A DNA stretch of 64,000 bases from Clostridiaceae bacterium HFYG-1003 (GCA_024579835.1 CP102060.1:2889558-2953557), one strand, 5' to 3'; positions 53,887 to 63,330 are shown, counted from the first letter of the stretch. Program-made: numbers and translations. The notes: generated by a model not told the origin, from the letters alone.

Positions 53887-53908
53887 ACAAAAAGCCCTTC
53901 GGGGCTTT
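53887..53908 (+). terminator. Terminator of the mal operon
   Basis: AAAAAGCCC and GGGCTTTTT form a 9-bp stem around a TTCG tetraloop with a T-run. Confidence 0.92.
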
Positions 53909-54033
53909 TTCCATCCCCGGTCTCAGTTTTGCCATCAGCCGCCGCCCCTTCTCAGCCTCGGCCGACTGAGACTGAGAACATCAGACGCCTGGACGGATGC
54001 CTCCTCCTACTTACTTCCTGCAGAGGATGATGA

Positions 54034-55776
54034 ATGATGAATTTACACGCAATATATCATATCCCCGATCTCCCCTGGGCCTACCCCGGGGATGAGCATA
54101 CCCTGACCCTGCGGCTGCGAACCGCCCAGGGCGAGATGGATCAGGTATCGGTCTGCTTCAAGGATCGCTACGACTGGACGGGGCCCTGGTGCCGAAAAGA
54201 CATGACCCTCCTGGCCCAGACCGACCTGTTCGCTTTCTGGACCGCGGATCTGGCGCTGCCCCGCGACCGCTACCGCTACTTCTTCGAGCTGACCGATCAT
54301 ACCGGCCATGCCGTTTCCTATGATGAGCGGGGAATCCAGATTTCCGGCACCCGGGACCGGGAGCGCAGCGCGTTCCAGTACGCCTTTCTCGGACCGGCGG
54401 ATGTCTACCACAGCAGAGACCAGCTGCGTGACGCCATTGTCTATCAGATTTTTCCGGAGCGGTTCTGCAACGGAGATTCCGCCAATGATCCGCCGGGCAC
54501 CCGTCCCTGGGGCGGCATTCCCCACCGACGGGGAAGCTTCGGCGGAGATCTGGCCGGGATCATCCGGCGCCTGGATTTCCTGGCGGAGCTGGGCATCAAT
54601 CTGCTCTATCTGACGCCGGTATTCCAATCCGCTTCCAACCATAAGTACAATATTTCGGATTATTATGCCATTGATCCTCAGTTCGGAACGCTGGAAGAGG
54701 CGAAAGAACTGGTCAGAAAAGCGCACGCATTGGGGATCCGGGTCTTCTTTGACGCAGTGTTCAACCACACTGGATCGGACTTCTTTGCCTTTCGGGATAT
54801 CCTGGAGAACCAGGAACAAAGCGATTACCTGGGCTGGTACCACCTGGACAGTCTTCCGGTCAGCCTGGAGCCGGGCAATTACTATACCTTTGCCAATGGA
54901 ATTTCCAACATGCCCAAACTGAGAACGGAGCATCCCGAGGTGCGCCGGTATTTCTATGAGGTCGGCCGTTTCTGGATCCGGGAGGTCGGCATCGACGGCT
55001 GGCGCCTGGATGTGTGTGACGAAGTGGACCATGAGTTCTGGCGCGGATTCCGTCAGGCCTGCGATGAGGAAAAGCCGGGATCTGCCCTGGTGGGGGAAAT
55101 CATGCATGAAGCCAGCTCGTTCCTGCGGGGCGGGGAGCTGGATTCCATCATGAACTATCCCTTCCTGTACGCCATGACGGACTTCTTTGCCCGGCGTGTC
55201 AGCGATACGCATCAGTTCCTCGATGTGCTGGCCCATAACCGGATGCTCTATATGGATCCCATCAATCAGCAGCTGTGGAACCTTCTGGGCAGTCATGATA
55301 CAGCCCGCTTCCTGACGGCCGCCAAGGGGCAGCGCAACCGACTCCGGCTGGCATCGGCATTCCAGTTCCTCTACATCGGCACCCCCTACATCTATTACGG
55401 GGACGAGATCGGACTGGACGGAGGCTATGATCCGTACTGCCGGCGCTGCATGATCTGGGACGAGAAAGAGCAGGATCAGGAAATGCTGGAGCACTACCGT
55501 GCCCTGATCCGGCTGCGCAAATCAAGTCCGGCATTTTCCCAGGGAACCTTCCGCGAAGTTCTGCGCCAGGACCATGCCCTGGTTTTTCAGCGTCAGGCCG
55601 GGGATGACATCTTTCTGTGCGCCTTCAACAATTCCGATCATCCGGTCACACTGAGTGTGACACCCGGCGTTCTGACGGAAGTGACGCCGGACCGGGAGCA
55701 GCCGGCCCGGCAGATAGATCGTCTGGAGCTCGAGCCCATGGCTTTCCGGGTATTCCGGGGGGAGGTCAGCCAATGA
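54034..55776 (+). CDS. Neopullulanase/cyclomaltodextrinase-type GH13 (intracellular)
   Basis: A 580-residue GH13 glucanase without signal peptide. An N-terminal beta domain (about 1-115, CBM34-like) is followed by the catalytic barrel: DAVFNHTG, GWRLDVCDE (nucleophile Asp), LVGEIMHEA (acid Glu) and NLLGSHDTAR (Asp). It likely hydrolyses cyclodextrins, pullulan fragments and maltodextrins after import. GAGG lies 7 bases before ATG 54034. The next gene overlaps by 4 bp. Confidence 0.9.
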   Translation: MMNLHAIYHIPDLPWAYPGDEHTLTLRLRTAQGEMDQVSVCFKDRYDWTGPWCRKDMTLLAQTDLFAFWTADLALPRDRYRYFFELTDHTGHAVSYDERGIQISGTRDRERSAFQYAFLGPADVYHSRDQLRDAIVYQIFPERFCNGDSANDPPGTRPWGGIPHRRGSFGGDLAGIIRRLDFLAELGINLLYLTPVFQSASNHKYNISDYYAIDPQFGTLEEAKELVRKAHALGIRVFFDAVFNHTGSDFFAFRDILENQEQSDYLGWYHLDSLPVSLEPGNYYTFANGISNMPKLRTEHPEVRRYFYEVGRFWIREVGIDGWRLDVCDEVDHEFWRGFRQACDEEKPGSALVGEIMHEASSFLRGGELDSIMNYPFLYAMTDFFARRVSDTHQFLDVLAHNRMLYMDPINQQLWNLLGSHDTARFLTAAKGQRNRLRLASAFQFLYIGTPYIYYGDEIGLDGGYDPYCRRCMIWDEKEQDQEMLEHYRALIRLRKSSPAFSQGTFREVLRQDHALVFQRQAGDDIFLCAFNNSDHPVTLSVTPGVLTEVTPDREQPARQIDRLELEPMAFRVFRGEVSQ

Positions 55777-57623
55777 AGCGATTGACAGCCTCCCTTCTGA
55801 CGGTTCTGCTGCTGAGTTCGTGCACCCCGACAGCCAATCCCGCGACATTGGGACCAGTCCCTGTCACAGCGAGTACTGCCATCAGCACCACGACACAGAG
55901 CGGACCGCTTACGGAGCCAATTCCGGCAGGGGCCGGACCTGCCGCTCAGGGGCAGTTTGACTGGAAGAACGCGACCATCTACTATGCCATGACCGACCGC
56001 TTTGCCAATGGCAATCCGGCCAATGACGAAAGTTACGGCCGGCAGAAAGTGGACGCCAAGGGACTCGACTACGCCACCTTCCACGGCGGTGATTTTCAGG
56101 GACTCACCCAGAAGATTGAAGCAGGGTATTTCACCGATCTGGGGGTCAATGCCCTGTGGATCACCGCACCCTACGAGCAGATTCATGGCTTTGTCGCCGG
56201 TGGCCAGGGCGAGTTTGCCCACTATGCCTTTCATGGCTACTATCCGCTGGACTGGACCATGACGGACCGCAACTTTGGTACAGCGGCCGAGTTTGAAGCG
56301 CTGATCGATGCTGCCCATGCCCAAGGCATCCGGATCATTCTGGACGTGGTGCTCAATCATGCCGGCTACCATACGCTGAGGGACATGAGCGAATACGGCT
56401 TTGGCAAACTGAAGGGCATCAACGGGGACTGGCAGCCGGGTGAGAGTGAGCGCTACGACGCCTTTCAGCAATTCATCGACTATGAGGAGGAAGCAGCCTG
56501 GCAGCGCTGGTGGGGAAGCGACTGGGTTCGCGCCGGTCTGCCCGGCTATTCCAGGGGCGGCTCCGATGATTACACCATGACCCTGGCCGGACTGCCTGAT
56601 GTTCTCACCGAAGCGAAGGATCCGGTGAGCCTGCCGCCGCTTTTGAAAACCAAATGGACCCAGGAAGCCGGTGAGGAATTCGCGCCCTTCCGGATCACAG
56701 CAGCGGCAAATCTGAGGCAGGACCTGAATCTGCCGCCTGCCGGCTATATCAGTGCCTGGCTCAACGCCTGGGTCCGGGAATTCGGCATCGATGGCTTTCG
56801 CATCGATACCGCCAAGCATGTCGAGCCCGCGATCTGGCAGAACCTGAAGGCCTCGGCTGACCAGGCCCTGCGGGACTGGCGCCGGGATCATCCGGACAAG
56901 CCGGGCAGCGAGTTTTCGGATTCCTTCTTTATGATGGGGGAAGTCTGGGGCAAGGGGATTGAGCGCAATGAGTACTATGACCACGGCTTTGACGCTCTGC
57001 TGAATTTCTCCTTTCAGGGTGACCGGGTGGACGGACCGGCCTATCAGCTCAAGACGATGTCATCGATCTTCCAGCGGTATGCTGCCACGCTGAAGGAACA
57101 GGGCACCAATGCCGTCTCCTACCTGTCCAGCCACGATACCCGGCTGTATCCTAGAAAAAAGCTGAAGGACGGGCTGACCTACCTGCTGCTGCTGCCGGGC
57201 GCTGTGGAAGTATTCTACGGCGATGAATCCGGCCGCCCCTATATTAATACCGGATCGGACCTGATGATGGGAACCAGGGGTTCCATGAACTGGGACAGCG
57301 TGGATGCGTCAGTACTGGAGCATTTCCAAAAACTGGGCAGCTTCCGGGCCAGAAATGTGGCGGTGGGAGCCGGCACGCACACGGAACGGTCCAAGTCGCC
57401 GCTGATTTTTCAGCGGGATTATGCAGCGGACGGAATCAAAAATACCGTACTGGTTGCCCTGGATCAGCCTGTAGCTGCCATCTTGGATGTCAGCGGGGTG
57501 TTCCCTGACGGCAGTCTGGTCCGGGATGCCTATGCCATGAAGGGCTACCGTGTGAGCGGGGGACAGGTTCAGGTGGACACTGATCCGTCGGGGATCGTAC
57601 TGCTGGAGCAGATCGAACCCTGA
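55773..57623 (+). CDS. Lipoprotein alpha-amylase (GH13)
   Basis: A 616-residue surface-anchored amylase. A signal peptide with lipobox LSSC (Cys near 17) is followed by a Thr/Ser/Pro-rich spacer (about 18-60). The catalytic domain has ILDVVLNHAGYH, GIDGFRIDTAKH (Asp), FMMGEVWG (Glu) and SYLSSHDTR (Asp). Inserted segments resemble the periplasmic MalS-type. It would cut glycogen or starch outside and feed MalE. ATG 55773 (GGGGGGAGG upstream) overlaps the previous stop by ATGA. Confidence 0.9.
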   Translation: MKRLTASLLTVLLLSSCTPTANPATLGPVPVTASTAISTTTQSGPLTEPIPAGAGPAAQGQFDWKNATIYYAMTDRFANGNPANDESYGRQKVDAKGLDYATFHGGDFQGLTQKIEAGYFTDLGVNALWITAPYEQIHGFVAGGQGEFAHYAFHGYYPLDWTMTDRNFGTAAEFEALIDAAHAQGIRIILDVVLNHAGYHTLRDMSEYGFGKLKGINGDWQPGESERYDAFQQFIDYEEEAAWQRWWGSDWVRAGLPGYSRGGSDDYTMTLAGLPDVLTEAKDPVSLPPLLKTKWTQEAGEEFAPFRITAAANLRQDLNLPPAGYISAWLNAWVREFGIDGFRIDTAKHVEPAIWQNLKASADQALRDWRRDHPDKPGSEFSDSFFMMGEVWGKGIERNEYYDHGFDALLNFSFQGDRVDGPAYQLKTMSSIFQRYAATLKEQGTNAVSYLSSHDTRLYPRKKLKDGLTYLLLLPGAVEVFYGDESGRPYINTGSDLMMGTRGSMNWDSVDASVLEHFQKLGSFRARNVAVGAGTHTERSKSPLIFQRDYAADGIKNTVLVALDQPVAAILDVSGVFPDGSLVRDAYAMKGYRVSGGQVQVDTDPSGIVLLEQIEP

Positions 57624-57655
57624 CCCTGGACTGAATAAAACCGGGCATACAATAA

Positions 57656-57695
57656 AACCCTCCGGAACTGGACGATTATCCAGGTTCGGAGGGTT
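57656..57695. terminator. Bidirectional terminator between amylase and ferredoxin
   Basis: AACCCTCCGGAACTGGA and TCCAGGTTCGGAGGGTT form a long stem with two mismatches. The minus strand reads into TTTTA. Confidence 0.8.
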
Positions 57696-57701
57696 CTGAT
57701 T

Positions 57702-57983
57702 TTAGACGGGATTCGATTTTCTGCTGAGTCGGGCTTTGCGCTTGGTTGGGCGCGGCTCCGGGATGTGGGCGCAAAGGGCAGGTTCCGGGTCCTCACCCAG
57801 AACGAGGGCGCTGCGGGGACATACCCGCAGGCAGATGCCGCAGTGGGTGCAGACTTCCGGACGGATGGACCAGGTACGCTGTTCCACATTCACCGCAATC
57901 GCACCGGTGGGACAACTGATGTCGCACAGCCGGCACAGGACGCACAGAGAGGGTTGAACCTGAATGGTTCCCAGACTTGCCAT
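57702..57983 (-). CDS. 2[4Fe-4S] ferredoxin-like protein
   Basis: A 93-residue electron carrier. CVLCRLCDISCP (about residues 14-25) and CTHCGICLRVCP (about 45-56) give two CxxCxxCxxxCP motifs for two [4Fe-4S] clusters. A basic Arg/Lys/Pro tail of about 30 residues follows, which is unusual. ATG 57983 begins 6 bp after the stop of the membrane protein gene. The longer frame overlaps that gene by 64 bp. Its partner is unknown. Confidence 0.82.
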   Translation of the reverse strand: MASLGTIQVQPSLCVLCRLCDISCPTGAIAVNVEQRTWSIRPEVCTHCGICLRVCPRSALVLGEDPEPALCAHIPEPRPTKRKARLSRKSNPV

Positions 57984-57988
57984 GGAAC

Positions 57989-59047
57989 CTATTCCCGCTC
58001 CGACGGAGCAGGCTTGCGGGTGAAATCGGATTTCAGCCGGATCTCGGACCATTCCCGGACGAACTTGCCGTTGACCGACTCCCGGAGGATCACAATGACC
58101 TTGGTGTCGTCACCGGGGTAAGCCAGGAGCTTGCGCTGAATCGTGCGCTCGGGTTTGGCGGCAGACGCTGCAGCGGCAGACGGCCGGCTTTCGGTTTTCA
58201 CCGGTGTTTCATAAACTTTGGCTGAAACGGGTTCGGTCACTTTCGGAGCGGCTGCGGGCAGATCGGCCTTCTGCACCGGAACGGCTGCGAAATCTTCCTG
58301 CAGTGCCGGATTTTCCTTCGCTGTTCTGACTCGGAAGGTGTCCGGAGAATCCGACGGCAGGTCCTCGTCCTCGGTCAAAACAGCTTCCGGCGCGAACTGA
58401 CGCGAGGTCTCGGCCTCGTTGAACGCCACCGCGGCTTCAGCCGGCATGGCGGGTTCCTGATCGCGATCCGCAATTTCCAGGTCAGCATCCTCGTCACTGA
58501 GGTCGTCGCTCAGGGTATCCGGAGCATTGGCCGCCTTTCGTGTCTGAGTCATGGCAACCAGGGTCAGGATCAGAGACAGGGCGGAAACACCGGTGAGGAA
58601 CAGATTTTCCGGATCGGTATTCAGCGCCGTCAGGTTGGTCAGGTCGTTGTAGTAGAGCTTCTTCATCAGACCGGTTCCGATCAGAATTCCAAGGATTGCC
58701 AGCAGGGCGATCAGCCAGTAGAGTCCGCTTCCGGTGCGCCCATGATTCAGACTGTTCTTCTTGAACAGGAGAAGCAGGAGAACCAGGACGGGGATCACTA
58801 CCGCCAGAATCAGGATGGACAGGCTGACATAGGGTTCACGGACTTGGACATTGAGAAAGGGGATGGAAAAGTCGCTGAACCCCAGCAGATTGGCCTGCTC
58901 GATTTTCAGATCCTGGGCATCCAGGATGAACCGGTAAAGCCGGATCCCTCCGGGAATCGCGGAAATAATGGCAAACAAGGCCAGCAGCGAAGTGGATCCG
59001 TTCGCCCGGTTGAGATAATCAAATTTCGTTTTGGTTATTTCATTCAT
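57989..59047 (-). CDS. Membrane protein with acidic cytoplasmic tail, unknown function
   Basis: This 352-residue protein is not recognised. It has four hydrophobic segments (about residues 18-38, 75-100, 110-132 and 150-170). A long soluble tail follows that is first very acidic (DDLSDEDADLEIADRDQEP), then rich in Ala/Pro/Val, and ends with a folded-looking KLLAYPGDDTKVIVILRESVNGKFVREW. The ATG at 59047 lies 11-12 bases after AGGAG; the longer frame begins with TTG. It is followed immediately by the ferredoxin gene. Confidence 0.7.
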   Translation of the reverse strand: MNEITKTKFDYLNRANGSTSLLALFAIISAIPGGIRLYRFILDAQDLKIEQANLLGFSDFSIPFLNVQVREPYVSLSILILAVVIPVLVLLLLLFKKNSLNHGRTGSGLYWLIALLAILGILIGTGLMKKLYYNDLTNLTALNTDPENLFLTGVSALSLILTLVAMTQTRKAANAPDTLSDDLSDEDADLEIADRDQEPAMPAEAAVAFNEAETSRQFAPEAVLTEDEDLPSDSPDTFRVRTAKENPALQEDFAAVPVQKADLPAAAPKVTEPVSAKVYETPVKTESRPSAAAASAAKPERTIQRKLLAYPGDDTKVIVILRESVNGKFVREWSEIRLKSDFTRKPAPSERE

Positions 59048-59221
59048 GATGCAGTACGCTCCTATCAAATCAATACTAATATAATACCTCAATTATATTA
59101 ACGGGTTTTAAAGAAATGGCAATTCAGGTCATTTTTTTCCGGAGAAACCGCCTAAGATCCGGAGTGTCAGTCAGAACCGCAAAAAATCCTGCCCCTCCTC
59201 TGAAAAAATCCGGGAACAGTC

Positions 59222-59250
59222 TTGAAATCGACTAAGAACCATGCTATTAT
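59222..59250 (+). promoter_or_regulatory. Sigma-A promoter of tRNA-Arg
   Basis: TTGAAA (59222-59227) and TATTAT (59245-59250) are spaced by 17 bp, 13 bp upstream of the tRNA. Confidence 0.85.
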
Positions 59251-59263
59251 GATTAAGTTACAT

Positions 59264-59340
59264 GCAGCCGTAGCTCAGCTGGATAGAGTACTTGGCTACG
59301 AACCAAGGGGCCACGAGTTCGAATCTTGTCGGCTGCACCA
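59264..59340 (+). tRNA. tRNA-Arg(ACG)
   Basis: A 77-nt cloverleaf with acceptor GCAGCCG/CGGCTGC, anticodon stem CTTGG/CCAAG around CTACGAA (anticodon ACG, whose A34 is normally edited to inosine), T arm ACGAG-TTCGAAT-CTTGT and encoded CCA. Confidence 0.97.
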
Positions 59341-59345
59341 AACAT

Positions 59346-59379
59346 ACAGGTTCCCGGAATGTTCCGGGAACCTGTTTTA
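59346..59379 (+). terminator. Terminator of tRNA-Arg
   Basis: ACAGGTTCCCGGAA and TTCCGGGAACCTGT form a perfect 14-bp stem with a TG loop followed by TTTT. Confidence 0.92.
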
Positions 59380-59444
59380 GTTGAAATAAATGTCTAATAA
59401 ATGTCTGCTAAGGCAAAGAAATAAGAGGATATAAAAACTGGAGG

Positions 59445-59586
59445 CTATTTGATAGCCTCCAGCATCTTTTCTTTGATATCATCTTTTCTCAGATGGGTGT
59501 TAATCTCACGGGTGTTTTTGGATCTCGTTGAATAGCCAATGAACGCCTGAACTGTCATCTCATCGATACCCTTTACCGACACCTGT
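59445..59586 (-). pseudogene. Integrase-like C-terminal remnant next to tRNA-Arg
   Basis: On the minus strand about 47 codons read GIDEMTVQAFIGYSTRSKNTREINTHL and end LEAIK before TAG. The pattern resembles the tyrosine recombinase end (TVQ..GHS...T..IYTH), with the second His and nucleophile Tyr apparently replaced (GYS, INTH). A TGA upstream closes the frame, after which more decayed codons follow to about 59645. It points at the 3' end of tRNA-Arg, where an element could have integrated. Confidence 0.55.
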
Positions 59587-59772
59587 CAAAAGCTGTCCCA
59601 GAATCTTCTCTTAACCAGTCCACTCAAGCCTCGATCCAGCTCCATTATCGAAAGTGCTGATTCAATCCGACTGATCTTCTGCCTTTTTTACAACTACCTC
59701 CATACTAGAAAACAGCGATTTCAGGTGTCCGGCCTGATCTTTCAAAATGCGGTTTAACAATATCTCTAATCA
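59587..59772. other. No supported gene
   Basis: The sequence here holds short broken frames on the minus strand that may be older parts of the integrase remnant. No RNA gene or promoter is seen. Confidence 0.5.
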
Positions 59773-59807
59773 AAAAGACCAAAGCTAGTTTCAAGCTTTG
59801 GTCTTTT
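59773..59807. terminator. Terminator of the two-repeat protein gene
   Basis: AAAAGACCAAAGCT and AGCTTTGGTCTTTT are perfect arms and, on the minus strand, lead into TTTTTG. A 20-bp perfect palindrome (ATCCGGCAGA/TCTGCCGGAT, 59815-59834) lies next to it. Confidence 0.85.
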
Positions 59808-59871
59808 GGGACTGATCCGGCAGATCTGCCGGATTCTGTGGGAACGTTTGATCAGGCAGGCAAAGCGGCGG

Positions 59872-60267
59872 TTAAATCTTTTTTTCGTGTTCCTCCTGCA
59901 GGATGTCATTTTCTGTCGCAGGGTCCTGGGACACCCGCTGATTGGTGACTCCATAATGGGTCTCATCCTTCATGATGCCGTCAACCATTCCGCCTGGTTT
60001 GATCTCTTCAACTTCGGGCGTTTTTTCAGGGCGTTTCATCTCAGGTTCAACCATCGTGTCGGACACTTCAGGTTGTTTTGAATCGGTTTCCAGTTCAGGC
60101 TTTTTTTCGTGTTCCTCCTGGAGGATGTCATTTTTTGTCGTGGGGTCCAGGGACACCCGTTGATTGGTGACGTCATGATGGGTCTCGTCCTTCATGATGC
60201 CGTCGACCATGCCAAGGGGCTTGATCTCTTCGACTTCAAGATTTTTTTTCATTGTTTCATCACTCAT
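59872..60267 (-). CDS. Two-repeat acidic protein, unknown function
   Basis: This 131-residue protein is not recognised. It is built from two copies of a roughly 45-residue unit (about residues 10-55 and 85-130) joined by an acidic Pro/Glu/Thr/Val linker. Each unit reads VEEIKP.GMVDGIMKDET and then VTNQRVS.DP and NDILQEEHEKK. It is highly charged with no membrane segment or cysteine. GGAGGAAG lies 5-6 bases before ATG 60267; the frame extends upstream but without a start signal. Confidence 0.75.
   Translation of the reverse strand: MSDETMKKNLEVEEIKPLGMVDGIMKDETHHDVTNQRVSLDPTTKNDILQEEHEKKPELETDSKQPEVSDTMVEPEMKRPEKTPEVEEIKPGGMVDGIMKDETHYGVTNQRVSQDPATENDILQEEHEKKI
59879..60238. repeat. Internal 135-bp direct repeat inside the two-repeat gene
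   Basis: Bases 59879-60013 and 60104-60238 are copies of one another, about 84% identical by eye, with most changes at third codon positions. This indicates an older duplication kept in frame by selection. Confidence 0.85.
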
Positions 60268-60488
60268 GGTAACTTCCTCCACATAATTTAGGGGTTCGGG
60301 GCTCAGATCGAATGCCAAATGATTCGGGAATGGGATGGACATTCCGCAGGGGCACAGTGCCTATATCAATTGTAAAGGAAATCCAGGGGTGAGCAGGTAC
60401 TGTAGGAGTCTATTTACAAAACCTATTCATTCTGTATCCAATCTTTACAGGATTGCAAAATATCCAGAAAAAATTTTCGTGCTTCCGG

Positions 60489-61565
60489 TCAGTTCGTGAT
60501 GCGGCGGCAGATGATGGAGGCAAGGTCGCTGGTGCCATGAACCGTCGCGCCGCTGCGGTGAATGTCACCGGTCTGATGGCCCGCTTCCAACGTGGCATCC
60601 ACTGCCTGCCGGATGGCCTGGGCTTCCCGGGTCAGGCCCAGGGAATGCTCCAGGAGCATGGCGGCGGAGAGAATGGCACCGATGGGATTGGCTTTGTCCA
60701 GACCGGCAATGTCCGGAGCCGAGCCGTGGATGGGCTCGTAGATGCCGGTGGTCCCGCTGCCCAGGCTGGCCGATGGCAACAGGCCGATGGAGCCGGTGAG
60801 CATGCTGATCTCATCGGAGAGAATGTCTCCAAACAGGTTCGAAGTCAGGAGCACATCGAACTGGCCAGGGTCCCGGACGACCTGCATGGCGGCATTGTCG
60901 ACATACATATGGGACAGCTCCACATCCGGGAAGTCTGCTGCCACTTCTTCCACGATGCGACGCCACAGGCGGGAGCTCTCCAGGACGTTGGCCTTATCAA
61001 CGGACACTACTTTTTTTCGGCGCGTTTGTGCCAGCTGGAAGGCTTTCTGCGCGATGCGGCGGACCTCAAACTCGGAATAGACTTCAACATCGTAGGCTTC
61101 CGGTCCGTATTTGCCGTCTCGTGTCCCTTTTTCTCCGAAATAGATGCCGCCGGTGAGCTCGCGCACCACCATGAGATCGAAGCCCCTGCCCAGGAGTTCG
61201 TCCTTAATGGGTGAGGCTTCCCGCAATGCCGGGAAGAGGATGCCGGGACGGAGGTTGATATAGGCGCCCAGGGCCTGGCGCAGGCCGAGAATGGCTTTTT
61301 CCGGCCGCAGCGGCGGAGTCAGCTGATCCCAGGCGCTGCCGCCGACCGCGCCAAACAGAACGGCATCGCCGCTGCGGGCGGCTGTGATGGCACTTTCGGT
61401 CAGAGGCACCCCTGTTCCATCGATGGAAGCGCCGCCCACCAGGATTTCCTCGTACTGGAACTGATGACCGAATACTTCCCCGACTCGATCCAGGACCCGG
61501 ACGGCTGCTGCGGTGACCTCCGGTCCGATGCCATCGCCGGGGGCGGTGATGATCTTATACGTCAT
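60489..61565 (-). CDS. leuB: LeuB, 3-isopropylmalate dehydrogenase
   Basis: An NAD-dependent oxidative decarboxylase of leucine synthesis, 358 residues. ITAPGDGIGPEVTAAAVRVL, LRPGILFPALREASPIK, VVRELTGGIYFGEKG, SVDKANVLESSRLWR and GSAPDIAGLDKANPIGAILSAAMLLE are the family blocks. ATG 61565 has GGGAGG upstream and overlaps leuD by 11 bp. The region beyond the stop to 60267 contains no clear terminator. Confidence 0.96.
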   Translation of the reverse strand: MTYKIITAPGDGIGPEVTAAAVRVLDRVGEVFGHQFQYEEILVGGASIDGTGVPLTESAITAARSGDAVLFGAVGGSAWDQLTPPLRPEKAILGLRQALGAYINLRPGILFPALREASPIKDELLGRGFDLMVVRELTGGIYFGEKGTRDGKYGPEAYDVEVYSEFEVRRIAQKAFQLAQTRRKKVVSVDKANVLESSRLWRRIVEEVAADFPDVELSHMYVDNAAMQVVRDPGQFDVLLTSNLFGDILSDEISMLTGSIGLLPSASLGSGTTGIYEPIHGSAPDIAGLDKANPIGAILSAAMLLEHSLGLTREAQAIRQAVDATLEAGHQTGDIHRSGATVHGTSDLASIICRRITN

Positions 61566-62058
61566 GATGGGATCCTCCCGCTTGGACGTATCGGACAAGG
61601 CCGCCGAATTTGATAATGCCCTGGATGAATTCCGGGAAAGGTGGAGTGGTGAAAGTCTCTCCGGTGGTATAATTATGGATTGTGCCGGTTTCGAAATTGA
61701 TCTCGACGCGGTCGCCGTCGGCGATAGCGCGGGCGGCTTCAGGACATTCGATGATGGGCAGGCCGATGTTGAAGGCGTTGCGGTAGAAGATTCGGGCGAA
61801 GCTCTCGGCGATGACACAGGCGGCCCCGGCGCCTTTGATGGTGATGGGGGCATGCTCCCGGGAGGAGCCGCAGCCGTAGTTGCGGCCGGCCACCAGGATG
61901 TCGCCAGGCTGGATTCTGCCGGCAAGGGTCGGATCGACATCCTCCATGAAATGGTGACGGAGGACCTTTGGATCGGCCGTTGACAGATGCCGGGCCGGGA
62001 TGATCATATCCGTATCGACGTTATCGCCGAATTTGATGACAGTTCCTGTTGCGTTCAT
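61555..62058 (-). CDS. leuD: LeuD, isopropylmalate isomerase small subunit
   Basis: The small (swivelling) subunit of isopropylmalate isomerase, 167 residues, with FGDNVDTDMIIPARHL, AGRNYGCGSSREHAP and RNAFNIGLPIIECPEA. It works with LeuC to convert 2- to 3-isopropylmalate. Its start directly abuts the leuC stop. Confidence 0.96.
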   Translation of the reverse strand: MNATGTVIKFGDNVDTDMIIPARHLSTADPKVLRHHFMEDVDPTLAGRIQPGDILVAGRNYGCGSSREHAPITIKGAGAACVIAESFARIFYRNAFNIGLPIIECPEAARAIADGDRVEINFETGTIHNYTTGETFTTPPFPEFIQGIIKFGGLVRYVQAGGSHHDV

Positions 62059-63327
62059 TTATCTTTCCTCCAATTCACTGGGATGCGCGATATAGCCCTT
62101 GATGGCTGAGGCTGCTGCTACAGCGGGACTGGCCAGATAGACTTCCGACGTGGCGTGGCCCATGCGGCCGACAAAGTTCCGGTTGGTAGTGGACACGGCC
62201 CGCTCGCCCTCCGCCAGGATGCCCATGTGTCCGCCCAGGCAGGGTCCGCAGGTAGGCGTGCTGACAACGGCGCCGGCCTCGATAAAGGTCCGCAGGTAGC
62301 CGGCTTCCATGGCGTCGAGGTAAATCTGCTGGGTGGCGGGAATGATAATGACGCGCAGTCCATGGGCGACTTTTTTACCGGCCATGATGTCAGCGGCTGC
62401 GCGCAGATCATTCAGCCGGCCGTTGGTGCAGGAGCCGATGACCACCTGGTCGATGGCGATGCGGTCGATGGCCTGAACTTCGAAGGTATGATCCGGGCTG
62501 TGCGGAAAGGAAACTGTCGACTGGATCTGTGACAGATCGATGTCGTAAACCTCGTCATAGACGGCATCCGGATCCGGGGCATAGACTCTGGCCGGCTGAG
62601 CGCCATGGGATGTCAGGTACTCCCGGGTCCGCTCATCCACCGGGAAGATGCCGTTCTTGGCGCCGGCTTCGATGGCCATGTTGGCCATGGTGAAGCGGTC
62701 ATCCATGGACAGGCTGGCTACCCCTTCGCCGGAGAACTCCATGGAGCGGTAGCGGGCGCCATCCACGCCGATCCGGCCGATGATGTGGAGGATTGCGTCC
62801 TTGCCGCTGACCCAGCGAGAAAGCTTGCCGCTGAGGCGGAAGGACAGGGCCGAGGGCACCCGGAACCAGGCCTGGCCCATGGCCATTCCTGCTGCCATGT
62901 CGGTGGAACCCACGCCGGTGGAAAAAGCCCCCAGGGCACCGTAGGTGCAGGTGTGGGAGTCGGCGCCGATGACGACGTCCCCGGCGGTGACCAGGCCTTT
63001 CTCGGGCAGAAGGGCATGCTCGATGCCCATTTCTCCGACTTCAAAATAGTGGATGATCTGCTGGTCCCGGGCGAATTCGCGCATGATCCGGGCCTGGCCG
63101 GCGGACAGGATGTCCTTGTTGGGGGCAAAGTGGTCGGGAACCAGGGCGATCTTTGCCCGATCAAAGACCCTGCCCCCTCCCATCTTGTTAAACTCGCGGA
63201 TGGCGGGCGGGGTCGTGATGTCGTTGCCCAGGACCAGATCCAGATCCGCCATGATGAAATCCCCAGGCTGAACCTGATCTTTCCCGGCATGAGCCGCCAG
63301 AATCTTCTGTGTCATTGTCATTCCCAT
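62059..63327 (-). CDS. leuC: LeuC, isopropylmalate isomerase large subunit
   Basis: The [4Fe-4S] subunit of isopropylmalate isomerase, 422 residues, the short bacterial/archaeal-type LeuC. Cluster cysteines are in [10 protein letters not shown] and [14 protein letters not shown], with [33 protein letters not shown] upstream. GGGAG lies 8 bases before ATG 63327. It follows leuA by 3 bp. Confidence 0.96.
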   Translation of the reverse strand: MGMTMTQKILAAHAGKDQVQPGDFIMADLDLVLGNDITTPPAIREFNKMGGGRVFDRAKIALVPDHFAPNKDILSAGQARIMREFARDQQIIHYFEVGEMGIEHALLPEKGLVTAGDVVIGADSHTCTYGALGAFSTGVGSTDMAAGMAMGQAWFRVPSALSFRLSGKLSRWVSGKDAILHIIGRIGVDGARYRSMEFSGEGVASLSMDDRFTMANMAIEAGAKNGIFPVDERTREYLTSHGAQPARVYAPDPDAVYDEVYDIDLSQIQSTVSFPHSPDHTFEVQAIDRIAIDQVVIGSCTNGRLNDLRAAADIMAGKKVAHGLRVIIIPATQQIYLDAMEAGYLRTFIEAGAVVSTPTCGPCLGGHMGILAEGERAVSTTNRNFVGRMGHATSEVYLASPAVAAASAIKGYIAHPSELEER

Positions 63328-63330
63328 TGC

